Source of the DNA: Quillaja saponaria
Lineage: Eukaryota > Streptophyta > Magnoliopsida > Fabales > Quillajaceae
NCBI GenBank assembly: GCA_029379385.1
Contig: CM055612.1
Coordinates: 7,378,001-7,442,000, forward strand
Length of the DNA: 64,000 nucleotides
Direction of reading: 5' to 3'
The first letter of the stretch is position 1. Each line of letters opens with the position of its first letter. The notes beneath the pieces are model-generated. The model ran no database searches and was not told where the DNA came from. It saw only the letters and a list, made by a program, of their open reading frames with translations. The translations under genes were made by a program, and so were the position numbers. Of this stretch, positions 1 to 12,418 are shown piece after piece.

Positions 1-650
1 AATCAATTTCTAATGTAGTCGACTTCTCCGAATTTCCCGGTTGGGTTGCCGGAGTTTTCTCCGGAAAGCTAGAACTTGAGCAAATCTTCTCCTCGGTGCC
101 ACAACCTTCTCCTGCACCCCTGCCCATCATCTTCTTCCGCCGTTGACATCGGCCACCGGTCATTAGCGACAACAGAAAGGTACACAATCCCCAACGCATT
201 CCATCGCCGGAATCCGAATCCTATTCCCTATCAAATTAATTTACCCGGGACTATGTCCTTGCATGCACTTATCGACAACAACCCTAACCCTAACTACTAT
301 TAACTATTTCTTCTTGGAGGCCTGAAACTAATCTAAGTCTGGCTACAGTCTTCACGTGCACAGTCGGTTGAGAGAGAGAGAAAAACTCCGAGGTCTGGGG
401 TTAGGGTTTTCAGTTATTCTGGTTCGTAAATTTTTCGGATCCGTTTTAAGACTGATTACCTTTTTTTGCAGTTCAATTTCGCTTTCAATGGTGCAGAGAC
501 AAGACAGAGAAAATAAATAAATTAGTAAAGAGACGTCGAGAAGGAGAGAGAAAGAGAGAGAGAGATTCGCCTTTTCTTCAAGCACTGAGAGCGGTTCGTC
601 TTGGAAGATATTTTTTATAGTAGAGGACTAGAAAAATGTATACTGTGCAT
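1..650 (-). other. Possible promoter/5'UTR of a gene beyond the left edge
   Basis: There is no convincing coding sequence. On the minus strand, pyrimidine-rich CT runs (complement of about 370-385 and 540-567) resemble a plant 5'UTR. A good splice donor, AAAG|GTAATC, lies near the complement of 465-470. Telo-box-like motifs occur at about 281-294 (two CCCTAA units) and 400-410 (TTAGGGTTTT). Such motifs are known from 5' regions of housekeeping plant genes. I infer the start of a minus-strand gene that continues off the window. A 75-codon open frame at 76-303 lacks an ATG and looks non-coding. Confidence 0.3.
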
Positions 651-1393
651 TGATGGCATACGTTTGCTATCGTGTACTCCATCTGGTTACACGTGGCATG
701 ACCTCAGTGATTTAAACAATTTCAACATTTTTGTAGCCCAAAAGAAAAAGAGAAAAAATTCATAGGAGAATAAATTAATTTCTTTAGAAAAATAATATTT
801 ATTGATTTCATCGATGAATCCCCTTAAATTACTTCATATAATTAATAGAAAATTTTATCACTTATTATGTGATTCATAAATTTATTAAATATATGAAACA
901 AAATTACCTCTTATTATATTTACTGACACAGTTTTTGGCTAAAAAGCCATCTACTTTTTTAGCATTAATAGTATTAAATACTTACCATAAATATAGTAAA
1001 TAATTTAGAGGAGTTATATTAATGTTATTTATAAAATTATTATTTTAGTTAAATGATCAAGAATCTGAGCTTTTGTATTAATTTCATAAATTAGAATATA
1101 TGATAATATGTACAAAAAATTAATTTTTTAAATTCTAGTGTGATTGTTTTTTCTAATCAGTAAATAAAAAATAGGTATATAAAAACTTAAATTCTCTCAT
1201 GGAAAAAAGAAAATAAAAATAATTTTAAAAAAATCCTTTTTCAGAAAACTTAAATTGGGTTTAAGGAGAAATTATATTTCAGAAAGGAAAGTAGAGAGTG
1301 GGGGGGCAATTTCGCTGTGGACGTTCGGCTGGAAGAACGAGAGCATCGGGTCCAGTTGTTTGTAGAAAAGAAAGAAAGTGAAGGGGGCGCAGA
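651..1393. other. Intergenic region and upstream region of the TMEM50-like gene
   Basis: AT-rich spacer without a gene. An ACACGTGGC (G-box/ABRE core) lies at 689-697. From about 1280 the sequence becomes G-rich and less AT-biased, as expected of the 5'UTR of the gene that starts at 1394. No TATA box could be assigned with confidence. Confidence 0.4.
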
Positions 1394-4320
1394 ATGGATT
1401 TAATGGAGATGTGGGGGATTTTAGGGCCTGGTGTTTCAGGTGCAGTCTTCGGTGCCGGCTGGTGGTTCTGGGTTGACGCCGTCGTCTGCAGCTCCGTCAA
1501 GGTCTCCTTCGTCCACTACCTTCCTGGTTCGCTCTGGCCGTCTATATCTCTCATACTGTGTGCATATTTTAAAATCTCCCCCTTTTAGGATTTGGGTTAG
1601 GTATGATTATTGGTTTTTGCAGGAATTTTTGCGTCTTTGGCAGCTTTAATGTTCAATTGCGTCAAAAAAGAAGATATTGATTATTCCCCATATGAAGAAG
1701 GCGAGTGGAGGTCTGTAAATATTTAATTTTACCAGCTTCTCCTGTTTTGGTTTTAGTTTAAATTTTGAGTTGTTACTGAATTTAAGTTCAAAATGCTTCT
1801 TTTAGCTCCAAGTTAATAAGCCAAAACTATCAAACATTGTGATAGTTATTCAAGTTATGAACTTCTTTTGAAATAGTTTGAGAGTATCCTCTGACTGATT
1901 TTGCTAGTACTCTTTAGTTAAATGCAGTCAATAGTCATCCATCTGGAGTATATTTTTGATGGGATGGTTTCGTTGCTTCTGAAGATTGATGGAGAAAGTA
2001 CTGGAAATTCACAAAAACATCTTAGGTTTTCATGATTGATAATATGACTGTGTTTTCTTGTTGTTTGGTGTTCCAGTGTTAATTTGAACAAAGTCCAGAA
2101 GGAATTATAATCTGTATCTTTTTTTTCTATTTTCATCATGGGTAATGTAATTACTTTCAGTGTTGATTAGTTCATAAATTGGAATCTAAAGCTCAGAAGC
2201 AGGATCCAGTAAAGCTAGACAACAGATGTAGGTCTTGGATTTTTTGAGCATTTATCTTCTGATAACTTCTAGGTCTGATTTATGTATGTAAATTCCCCTT
2301 TTTGTGTATCATTTCATTGTTTTCCAAACACTAAATCTGAAGCATGGTAAAGGAGTAAGGTTGTAATTGAGTAGGCACTGGACTAGTTGAATTGTATGAG
2401 GAAAATTCTAGTAACTTCGAGTTTTTGTTACTTCTTTCTTATTTTCATTGTGTGATTGTGCACACATAGCCAACTTAATATATTATATTTCGCATGTTCG
2501 ACCTTGTGCATTTTTTAATTGGCTTTTGGAGCTTTGTTGCGTCCTTTTACATGAAGGGTTCATGTTTGCTGACTGTAAATATATCTTAAAATGCATAGCA
2601 TGGTTTGGTACTTTGGTTAAATAGAAGCTTTCTTCTATCTGTACTTCATGGAGACTGATTTAGGAGTCAGGATTTAGGAGGCAAAATGCGCATTATCATC
2701 TGAAGCCCAATGGCTGTGATTGACAATTGTTATGGTGAAAGGAAGTTGTAGGCTGACCATGTCAACTGTTTATTGAAGGTTTGCAGTCATTATGAAGTTT
2801 TATATCTTCTGGAAGTCACATAAATATGAAATGCAGGAAGAAACAGGGAGTGAGCAATGAGCCTCTGGTCTGAAACTTCATTATCTCTCCATTTTTTAAA
2901 ATAAAAAGGCTTTATCTGTTAAAGAGAAATAAAGTGACAAAAGAAAGCAGCAGGGTTCCTGCGTGGAATTGGCAGCCAAAACTTAATTAGAATAGCAAAA
3001 GACTACATCAGAAGGCACTGAGCTCAGCTCATCTCGATATAGTTTTTTATTCTTAGGAGTTGAATGAAAGTTTTAGGTATTTTTATGAGTGCTCTGTGTA
3101 GGAGTGTTTCATATTTCAATATGTCTGTAGTGGCTCCTGCTATACTTGTCTGTTTTTCTGTAGTGCGTCTTCTTTCTCTAAGAGTGAATTGCAAGAATCA
3201 CATGACTTGTTGCTGTTCGGTTCTTTAGGGTTATTAGTACTAATCATTCTTTCATTTTGACAGACTAAAGCTATGGCTTTTCTTGGCTTATGTTGTATCC
3301 TTTGTTTCTCTTGCGGCATCAGTTGGTCTATTGATACAGGATTCAATAGTAAAATCTGGCCCTTCGGTTTGGACAGGAACTGCAGGAGTCTTGCAGTGTG
3401 TTTTGGTCTTGGTTAGGTAAATGGTTTGTCAGCCTTCCATTGATCTATTTATGCCTGATTCATTTTTCTCTTTATGTTGGATGCGGGAACAATTTTGGAT
3501 TCATGAGCATATTTTTGGATGAATAATTACGCTAAATCTGTGATGCAAGGGAAATTGTTTATTTCCTAATAAAATATGGGCCTGTTTGGTTACTTAACTG
3601 GAAACAGTGGTTCTTTTTTTGGCCAAACAACAGTGGTTGCCTAGTCAGTTTCAAAACTCCAACTAACAATAAGAAAGCACGCCAAAAAATAAGTTTTTGA
3701 ATTGCTTTCTGAATAGTTTTCTAAAAGCGTGATTTTAAATGTTGTATATTAAAGTTGTTGTTTTGGAACATGTCAAAAAACAAGCCCTATTTATTTATAT
3801 CTCTCCCTCTCTCTATATATATACACACACATATATATGTACATACATGCATACTAGTAAATTTGACACTTGTTGAAAGCAAATACTTTATTCCATTTTT
3901 CTAATTTGTTTCAAAAGGTGTTATTATAATATTGTGTTCAGGTATATGTTTGTTTTTGATAAGATGTATTTGAATACATATCTCATTCAGATAAAATGAT
4001 TGACAATTGTTTTCAATGGAAAAATTGTATGTAATTCTGGGTCATCAGCTCCTACATAATTGAGAAAATAATATTGGGTTGTGTGTGTGGACCAGATACG
4101 TAATTCACTAATTTTATACAAATGATAAACTAATAAGTGCAGATAATTGCTATTTATGATCATATCAATCCTGACTTCCTTCTTGTTCAATGATGAATAA
4201 CTCTCTTTCCCCAATAGCTCCTCCACCCCAGCACCATTTCTATTGTTATTTCCCTGTATTGCTAATGCAAGCCCTGTTTCCTGCAGTGGGCTAATTTATT
4301 GGACTTCGCATCCTGAATAA
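1394..4320 (+). CDS. TMEM50-like (UPF0220) membrane protein, 4 exons
   Basis: The model has exons 1394-1526, 1623-1710, 3264-3416 and 4287-4320, giving 135 residues. All introns are GT-AG and the phases carry over exactly (1, 2, 2). The protein is a small multi-pass membrane protein. It has a hydrophobic N-terminal segment containing GAVFGAGWWFWVDAV, a second in exon 2 (IFASLAALMFNCV), an acidic loop KKEDIDYSPYEEGEWR, a third segment in exon 3 (LWLFLAYVVSFVSLAASVGLL), then a last segment ending LIYWTSHPE. This layout, the length and these motifs match plant homologues of transmembrane protein 50 (the family of Arabidopsis At1g36980). Animal members sit in endomembranes; the plant role is poorly defined. 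The ATG at 1394 is the first in frame and gives the family's usual N-terminus, M-D-L-x-E. Intron 2 is long (1.55 kb) and intron 3 carries a hAT-type MITE candidate. Confidence 0.93.
3578..3787. mobile_element. Candidate hAT-type MITE in intron 3 of the TMEM50-like gene
   Basis: The roughly 210-bp segment begins GGGCCTGTTTGG and ends AAAAACAAGCCC, an imperfect terminal inverted repeat of about 12 bp. This end type is typical of plant hAT MITEs. The 8-bp flanks (taaaatat and tatttata) do not match, so a target duplication is not supported. The call rests on end type and size only. Confidence 0.4.
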
Positions 4321-4526
4321 GGTGATTCAGCATTTGCTGCTCGAAATTACTTCTGAATGAGTTGTGCCCATGTATCATCTTGATTGGTAAATGAAATAGT
4401 AAATAGTTCCAGCTTGTAAACTCTGTGACTAAAAATCTTAAACAATGAGCATCAAAATAAACAAATATGATTCTTTGAATTTTTAATGGGTGATGAAGAT
4501 GGTCGATGTAATTCAATCACCTTGTC

Positions 4527-4820
4527 TTGGCTAAAGTAGTGTTGATGTTAATTGTTAGCACCTTGAACAATAGTCACCCTGCTGTTGATTCAGTTGGTCT
4601 AGCCTGCACTAGAGTGACTACTGTGATCCCAATGAAAGTTCTTCAAAATATCTCTTATCCTGCCTCAGCTGGAAGATTCACTAATGAATCATTTGTCCCA
4701 ATGAATGATGTTGCAGCATTTTTGTCACGCACAGGCTCACCCCTTACGCTCTATGTGTACCCTTACTTTGCTTACGCTTTCGAGCTGTTAAAAAGGTCAT
4801 TGAAGTACGCACTTTGAAGC
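4527..4820 (+). pseudogene. Truncated beta-1,3-glucanase (GH17) fragment
   Basis: An open stretch of about 96 codons reads as the middle of a plant glucan endo-1,3-beta-glucosidase. It contains TRVTTVIPMKVLQN, a SYPASAGRFTNES segment and a VYPYFAY motif, which align with RVTTAVSMKAI, SYPPSTGVFSGD and AYPYFPY of the second copy at 6400-6600. The front of the enzyme (IGNE proton-donor region) and the back (SETGWP nucleophile region) are absent, so it cannot be an enzyme. It lies only about 200 bp after the TMEM50-like stop codon, probably in or near that gene's 3'UTR. The sequence differs enough from the second copy that they are separate paralogues, not one split gene. I place it confidently in GH17, less so in any subfamily. 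Confidence 0.8.
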
Positions 4821-5492
4821 CATGGTATGGGCTTCAAATCTCAGTGTTAAGTCATTAATAAAATTAATGCAAAGAAGTTAGATATCTGCACAAGCAATTC
4901 CATATTCAAAGTTTCTTTGGCTTCAATTGACCAGCAAAAGTTTTGAGGTATTTTAGTTATCACACTTTTTAATCCTATAATCTAATATCAAGGTCAAACC
5001 TAATTGCCTCTAATGCCTTAAGTCAAATTCATGGAAGAAGTTGTTAATTCAAATTGAGAATACAATTTTCTTTTAAAAGGGTTTTTTCTCCTTAGGCCAT
5101 AGTTTAGACCCTGGTAACACAAATTTGGATCAATCTTTATCCCAATCTACAACTGTTATATATGAGCCTATCTCCTTGCTTAGAAGACGAGTGAATTTTG
5201 AAAGATACGCTTTATTGTGTTGTTTCCTTTTTTTTAATTTCTGATATTGTAATTAAGGATCTTTAAGAGAATTGTTAAGGCAATATACTTGAATTTTTTA
5301 TTTTATATTTAATGTAGTAAATGGTCATAATTTTATTAACATATAATAAATAATTTATTTTCATAAAAAAAAAATATCAAATTTATTATACTTAACAAAT
5401 ATCCAAATCACTCAAATATTAATTGACAATTTAACATGACTATATAAACAGAAGATCGGTTCAGCCCTAAACCACAGACAAGACTGTGTTTG

Positions 5493-7047
5493 ATGTTTGG
5501 ACCATTTGTAGCAGTGGCTGCCTTTTTAACAGGGCAACTCCCCTCCTCTGCTAGTGAGCTTTCCTCTCAGTTCAAAACTTTTTTTTTCTTGTGTTAAGTT
5601 GGTAAGGTGTTGTTATTATATTGGGCTAGCATTATGGTAAGAATAGAAGATCAATTAATGGAAGGGATGCTTCATATATAGAATTTAAAGGGTTGGCCTA
5701 ATGGTAAATGACATATGTTTTATTTCTTGATAATATGGGTTTGAAATTTTCAAAGGGAATAAAATTTTCATGCATTCCTCGTTATTTTAACATGATGAAT
5801 TAGTCGAAATATTTGTAAACTAGCTTGACCACTTTTTGACCATTAAAAAAAGTACTTCATATTCTAGCGTAAAAATGCATTTTCTCCAATTTAGTCCAAC
5901 AACCATCTTTCATCAAAAGAAGGGAAACTTCATATTCTTCTTCTTTTGTAATCATTTTTTTCATCTCATTTTGACGAAAAGAAAATGAGAGTGAAGCACA
6001 TCTATATGTTCTTCATATGTTGACTTGATTCAAATGCTATTACTATAACTTGACATATTGTTGTTTGATATCACAGGCATGGGTATTAACTATGGTAGAA
6101 AACCTTCCATTCCCAAAAGAAGTAATAGGCCTTTATAAAAAGTATGGAATTGATATGATCAGAGTTTTTGATCCCTGCTCTGAAGTACTTGTAGCATTAG
6201 CAGGGTCAAACTAAAAGTATGCATTGGAGTAAGAAATGAAGATATACAAACCCTGGCATCAAGCCAGTAAGCGGCCAATTTTTGGGTTAACACAATTTTA
6301 GCCCCTTTTAAAATTGCTATCAATTTCCAATGGATCACCATAGGTAATGAAATAATCCCATGACCTCTGGCCCCATCTGTTGCTCAAGCCATTTGAAACA
6401 TGCAGCAGGCTGTGAACATTGGCTTTACTAGCATTAGAGTGACAACTGCAGTCTCAATGAAAGCTATTGCTGCTTCCTATCCTCCATCAACCGGGGTTTT
6501 CTCCGGTGACATAACCGATGTTATGAAAGCCAATGCAGGAACTTTATTACAAACTGTAGCACCACTTATGATTAATGCGTATCCTTACTTTCCTTATTCC
6601 TCAAACCCCAAAGACATTTCCTTTGAATATGCCACATTCAATGCACAAGAACCTGTGGTGGATGGAAATTTGAGGTATTATAGTCTATTTGATGGCATGG
6701 TTGATGCTTTTAATGCAGCCTTAGAAAAGATTGGTGCAGGAAATGTTCCTCTTGCTATCTCAGAGACTGGTTGGCCTACTGCTGGGAATGATCCTTTTAC
6801 AGGGAAAGATAAGGCTCAAATTTGTAACAGAAATCCTATTGCTCATGTGAGCAAACAAGGTACTCCTAGAAGGCCAAACCAGCTTATGTATACATTTATA
6901 TTTTCAATATTCAATGAGAACCAGAAGCCAAGTTGGATTGAACAGAACTGGGGCTTTTCTATCAAAATAGGCAGCCTGTTTATGATCTTTATTGAGAAGT
7001 ATAGTGTAAATAATAAAAGTATACTTTCCTCTCATGCATGTCTTTAA
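5493..7047 (+). pseudogene. Beta-1,3-glucanase (GH17) pseudogene, near full length
   Basis: Exon 1 (5493-5553) encodes a 20-residue secretory signal peptide and ends at a good donor (GTGAGC). A roughly 520-bp intron ends CACAG at 6076. Exon 2 opens with the mature GH17 start MGINYG. The frame then shifts near 6095 and back near 6208. In-frame stops follow at 6268 (TAA), 6361 (TGA) and 6394 (TGA), after which the frame is open to 7047. Family landmarks remain: TIGNE (proton donor Glu) near 6340, VDGNLRYYSLFD, and SETGWPTAG (nucleophile Glu) near 6760. The intact enzymes are secreted and cut callose and fungal beta-1,3-glucans (PR-2 type). The one-intron layout after the signal peptide is that of the family, so this is a decayed gene, not a retrocopy. 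The last codons before 7047 no longer look like GH17. Confidence 0.9.
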
Positions 7048-9527
7048 AATAGCTAAACCCTTCAGGGGCTAATTGTGTGTGTGTGTGTTTTGTTGAAATG
7101 GAAATTTCATAACTAACAATAATTCGTGCTACAAATTTCTGCAAACAAGTTGTCTTGAAATCTAAATAAAATTGCATGGTGGAGCTACATAAACTCCTAA
7201 AAATACTTAATGCACGAAAAATATAGTATTTTATTTTTGTTTTTTCATGCACATAGTGACCTGGGATAGTCTACATAGCACTACCTAAAAAATTATAAGT
7301 AAAATCTAGTATTTAGTCATACATAGCAATATATAAATTAAAAGATAGTCTCTATACTCAAAAAATAAATAAATCTAAAAATAATCTACTACTTTAATTT
7401 TAAAATTTTTTTTTTTTACAAATTTTGCTTTAGTTTTAATCAATCTATATGCATCCCTCTCGAGATAGATACGAGTCAGTTTTACTTCATGGCATAATAA
7501 GATTAAGCATTTGCACAAATTGAATGAGTGTAGAATACATATGCCCGCAGCCGCATGTTCATCAATTTACATGCTACTTGCAAACGTAAGACCCGAATAA
7601 ACTGCTCAAAGCTCAAACAATAGAACCCAAACAAAACCTCAAGAAAAAGCCATAAGCCCATTAAGGACCGCTGGTGCTGGCTGTAGTTTTTTTTAAAATA
7701 AGAAATTAAACAAAAATATTTATAATGATTAAAATAATTATTATTTATATTCATAGCTATATCTATATCTATATCTATACTATATAAAAAAAAATAACTT
7801 AGTGACAAATTTGTTTTATTTTCTTAAATTCTTATAAATTTTTATTATTACAAAGTTACATTTATTGTTATTTTACTTTAAATATATATTTTTTAATTTT
7901 TTTTAATTTTTTTAATTTTAATTAGTTTAGAACTACTATTTTTTTTAATATTAATAAATATAATAATTAAGATTAAATTTCTCGTAAGTTTCTAATAATT
8001 ATAATCTTTTTAGTTCTTCTCAAATTTATGAATTAATTTTTTTTTAAAATACTATAAATTTTAATAATATAGTTTTCATGATTGTAATAATATTGTTTTA
8101 ACTTATAATAAAAACTTTATAATTTTTCAATAATTGTATGTCAATAATAGTTAAAATTGAATTTATCCATTTGTTTGGTTTAATAAGTTCCTAATAATTA
8201 TAATATTCTTCAGGTCTTAAATTTATGAATTTTTTTTTTAAATTGTTATGAATTACAAAAATATTAAGAGTATAATTTTCATTTTAAATTTTAATTCTTC
8301 TTATTTTCTTACTTCTTTCCCAACTCTTTTTCATTTTAATATTAATAAAATTATAATTGTTTTATGACTATTGACTTTCTTTTTTATCCTAATTTTCTCA
8401 ATATTTATAAATTTATAATTTGTCAACAATTATACATCAATAATAATTATAATTGAATTTCTCAATTTTTTTATTTAATAAATTACAAATAATTAAAAAT
8501 ATTTTAATTCATATTTTCAAATAATTATATAATTTTTTTAAAAATTATATTATAAATTTATTTTTTATTAAATTTATTTAATGCCATTAACATATAGTGC
8601 TATTTTTTATTAACTATATATAAATATATATACATATATATATTAATTATTAATAAAATATAATAAACATAATTCACGCCCACACAACAACGGCCTTTAA
8701 AATAGAGTAAAAAATAATAAGACTATCCAAATAAAAAAATCAAAAACTAAAAGGAATAAAATGATTTCAGTGCAAATGGGTCCTCCTGTAGAACCATCAT
8801 ATCTTCCTATTATCATAATTTCTCAAATGAGACCAGCATATCTGCACTCATATTTCAAACTCTCAAACAAACCGTAGACCTCAATGAACTTACCAGAATT
8901 TACCTAGTCAAGCTAACTATTAAAAAAAAAAAAAAAAAAAAACCACTTAAACAAGAGTTATAAGAGCATAAATTTACAATACATACTAGTAAAAATTGAA
9001 TTAATAAAGTGAATCACTTCTATATCTCATTTTTATTCATGTGTGAATTATGACATTGATGCCAAGTGAACCACTGAAATTGAAGAATATTCATATCAAC
9101 ACGATCTAAGCTAAAAATAAAGTAACTTCTAATTTCTTTTTCTCGTAAAATTGAACAAAGAAACCATAAACCTTTATCATGTAGGATCATACCCCTTTCA
9201 AATGAAAAGAACAAGATCAAAATACCCCAAATTGATGCAATTCCCAAGCACCTTCCATGGCAGACAAATAGCCCCTATCCTACCCTTAACCAACCAACTC
9301 TAGAAACCTTGAAACAAAAAAAAAAAAAAAAATTCCCCTGCTTAGGCAGGTAGGATTCCGGCACCTGTAACTTATTGCACTATTTGCAAAATGCAGGGTT
9401 CCAACCAGAACCCAACCTCCTCTGTCACTCCCAACTCATTAGCTTTCTTTCAGAACGAAAGAGAAAAAAGTAACTATCCATCTGCCATCAAAAGGCAAAA
9501 CTATTAGGACCTCCATGACAAAGTACA
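7048..9527. other. AT-rich intergenic region
   Basis: No gene seen. It holds a GTGTGT microsatellite (about 7075-7090), a TATCTA hexamer repeat (about 7755-7780), long A/T-only blocks (7800-8680), a 21-A run (8922-8942) and a second A run (about 9317-9334). The last few hundred bases probably include the 3'UTR of the minus-strand vasculin-like gene, which ends at 9528. Confidence 0.5.
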
Positions 9528-12387
9528 TCAAGCTCCAGATCCAGAGACAGAGGAGCTCAACTCAGCAGAAGCTCCATCCAAGTTAGTTGCAGGAGATTCA
9601 GACAGCTTTGAAAGCTTTGGCTGCAGTTTCAAGGACGGCCTTAATTTCATGTACTGCAATTAGAAATAGAAAAACAATAAGTGCACTGGAAGTAAGTAAA
9701 ACCTTATACATCTATCCTTAACTAGGTTTTCACCATCCTAATCGCATAGGAGTTTTCTGCACCAGAGTTGATTTATGATTTCGGAAGTCAAACTAGAATA
9801 TCCATATTTATTTGATACAGCCAAATAACAAGCAGATCTAAAATGATTTTGAATTTGGAAGTCATCACAATCAACGCAAACCATAAGCAAATACAAAGTT
9901 CCTTACCTCCTGATAAAAAGCATTGATTTCCTCTTCTGTAAGGCCTTCATCCTCCCCAGAATTTTCCTCCCAGCCAAGAGATCGAAGGAAGGCAGCCTCT
10001 TCTTCATCAGGGTATACAGTATCACTGGGCTTCATGTCTTTCTCTTCATCAGAGATTCTGTGATCATCTTCACAGGGATCACCATTGCTGATCACCTCAA
10101 CACCATTTTCAAAAGCATGAGGACTTAAAGGAACACATACTACTTCCCCTTTTAGTTCACCAGATTTCCCCATGGTGGGAGATGAAATAACAGGGGCAGA
10201 ATCTGGATGGGCAATAGAGGTGTTCATTGATGTTTTCTTCTTGATGAGATTGAAAAAATCATTCCTGCTCTGGACTTGAGATAAGGAGGGTCTCTTTTCC
10301 AGAGAGGAACCTGATTTCAGATCCAAGGAAGATGGCTTCCTCTCAGTGCAGGGCTTCTGACTGTTGGGGCTCCTCAAAGGAGCAGAAGGTGGAGCAACAG
10401 GAAGTTGATTTCCGGGTCTGCTGTTGGCATTGCTTGTTGGGCTAGCAGCATCCTTTGAGGTAGGGGAGGAGACGCCATTCATTGGTCCAAGAACAAGAAA
10501 CTTTCCAGATGTCTTAGGAGTGTCCTTGACATTTCCACAGCGAATAGATTGGTTAGCAGATTGCAATGGAGAGGGCTGCTGAAGCCCACTTTTGGCAGCC
10601 ACATTCAACTCGACATTTCTGACTATCATTTTGGGCTTTGATTTCTCAGAAGAATTAAGAACCTAAAAAAAAATTACCTAATTATTGCCTAAACTTCCAC
10701 CAGTACTATATCAGATTAAAAGACAACAAAGCACACACTAGAAACACGCAAACAGAAACTTCCAATGCATTCTATGTAAGACCAATACGTTGGAAACATC
10801 TGCAAATCTTTAAAACGACAGATTAGGGTAAATCCAGACAAGAAGAACTAACATTATTCAATCGAGCTAACTTCAAAAAGGAAGGTTGGAATAAATATGA
10901 CATAGATGCACGCCTTCTAACCAAGATACACCACCCATGGTGCAGATAACCATGAAAGTCCAACCATGGATTGTGTGCTCTACAGAAACAGAAAGAGCAA
11001 CATGGGGGCAGAAGAACTACAAACAAAGATGCAGGTTTCACCCATGACACAATATCAAATCCTGTTTAACCTTTACTCAGCAAGAAAAAGTAGTATCTTT
11101 CTACGTACAATCCAAAACTCTGATCATTTGCTAACTTACATATGCACCTTCCCCCCTATACCATATCTTTTTACCAACTTTTAGAAACAATACAATTTCA
11201 ACAAGTCACCATTGACAGCGAGAAAAAATAGTAACATGCAAAAAGAGAGCAGTAAAGAATTGGTTTTACATTATTAAAATGTAAACATAATACTGCTTAT
11301 AGATATAAATTGCTTTTGTACCTAACAAGCTGTCTAACATTAGGACAGGCCACAATCAATCAGAGACTGCACATAAATTAATCATCTCACTGAGACAAAT
11401 GATTGAGCATGACAGTCTTCTCAACTTCGCAGAACCATTAATCAAAAAATTTTCTTGCAGAAGATGTTTCAGTTTCCAGCATAAATAAAGCTCTAACAAT
11501 GGACAGAACATATTCATGACAATAAATATAAAGTCTACCATGAGAAAAACTTGCATATTTTATTCAGAGTAAAAATCTTTGGAAATATGATGTTGAAGGC
11601 CTGATTACCATTCTAATTTCCTTATAAAGTTAGACTTCCCACGCTAACAAGAAACTATCCATTGATACTGGGAATCTGCTTCATCACTCAAAGTTAGGCT
11701 AACAGAATCAACTTGAACAAAAGAAAATAGTGACGATAAATAATCTTCTCACAGCAATGATTCTCTACTCGCAAATTTGGAAATCATTAATAATACTAGT
11801 CAATAATATAATCAGTTCAGACATAATAAATACCACAATTCACGTCACTTCTTTACATCATCAGAATACAATATTTTGTCCCAAAAGCACACTACAGTCT
11901 GCCAAAGGAGTTGGAGATCCAACATAAAATAATAATTAAAAGACTATAACATAAGTACATGTATAGAGAGTGAAACCCAAAAATTCTATAGAGAATATGC
12001 TAGAGAATGTTAAAAATGAGTGGCAGTCATGTCTAAATACGAAATATCCTTATCATGTAGTGGACTTTGAAGTGTTCAAGATTTAATGAAGTAAGTCATA
12101 TAAAGAGATTAGGTATTGACATTACACATGCAACCCAAGAAGTAACCAGAGCTTTATTTATTATTACTACTAAAACTCACAATTCAAGAAACATAGTGTA
12201 TTATATTATTTTATTCATTGGTGCAGCTGGGATGAGAAGTTATCAACAGAACATGACATGAATATTTTCCAGCCTTATTCATATTAATTCAACGAACCCA
12301 CTTACAACATAATGAAGCCAAATTAGGAACTTATACTAAAGCATAAATAAATCTAAGTGGAACCTACAGGACCATGTAGCCTCAGGG

Positions 12388-12418
<31 letters not shown>

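Noticed and set aside
281..294. CCCTAA repeats as an interstitial telomere
   Set aside because: Only two units are present; they fit a telo-box promoter motif better.
76..303. A 75-codon open frame near the left edge
   Set aside because: It lacks an ATG start, has no family resemblance, and lies in sequence that looks like a promoter or leader.
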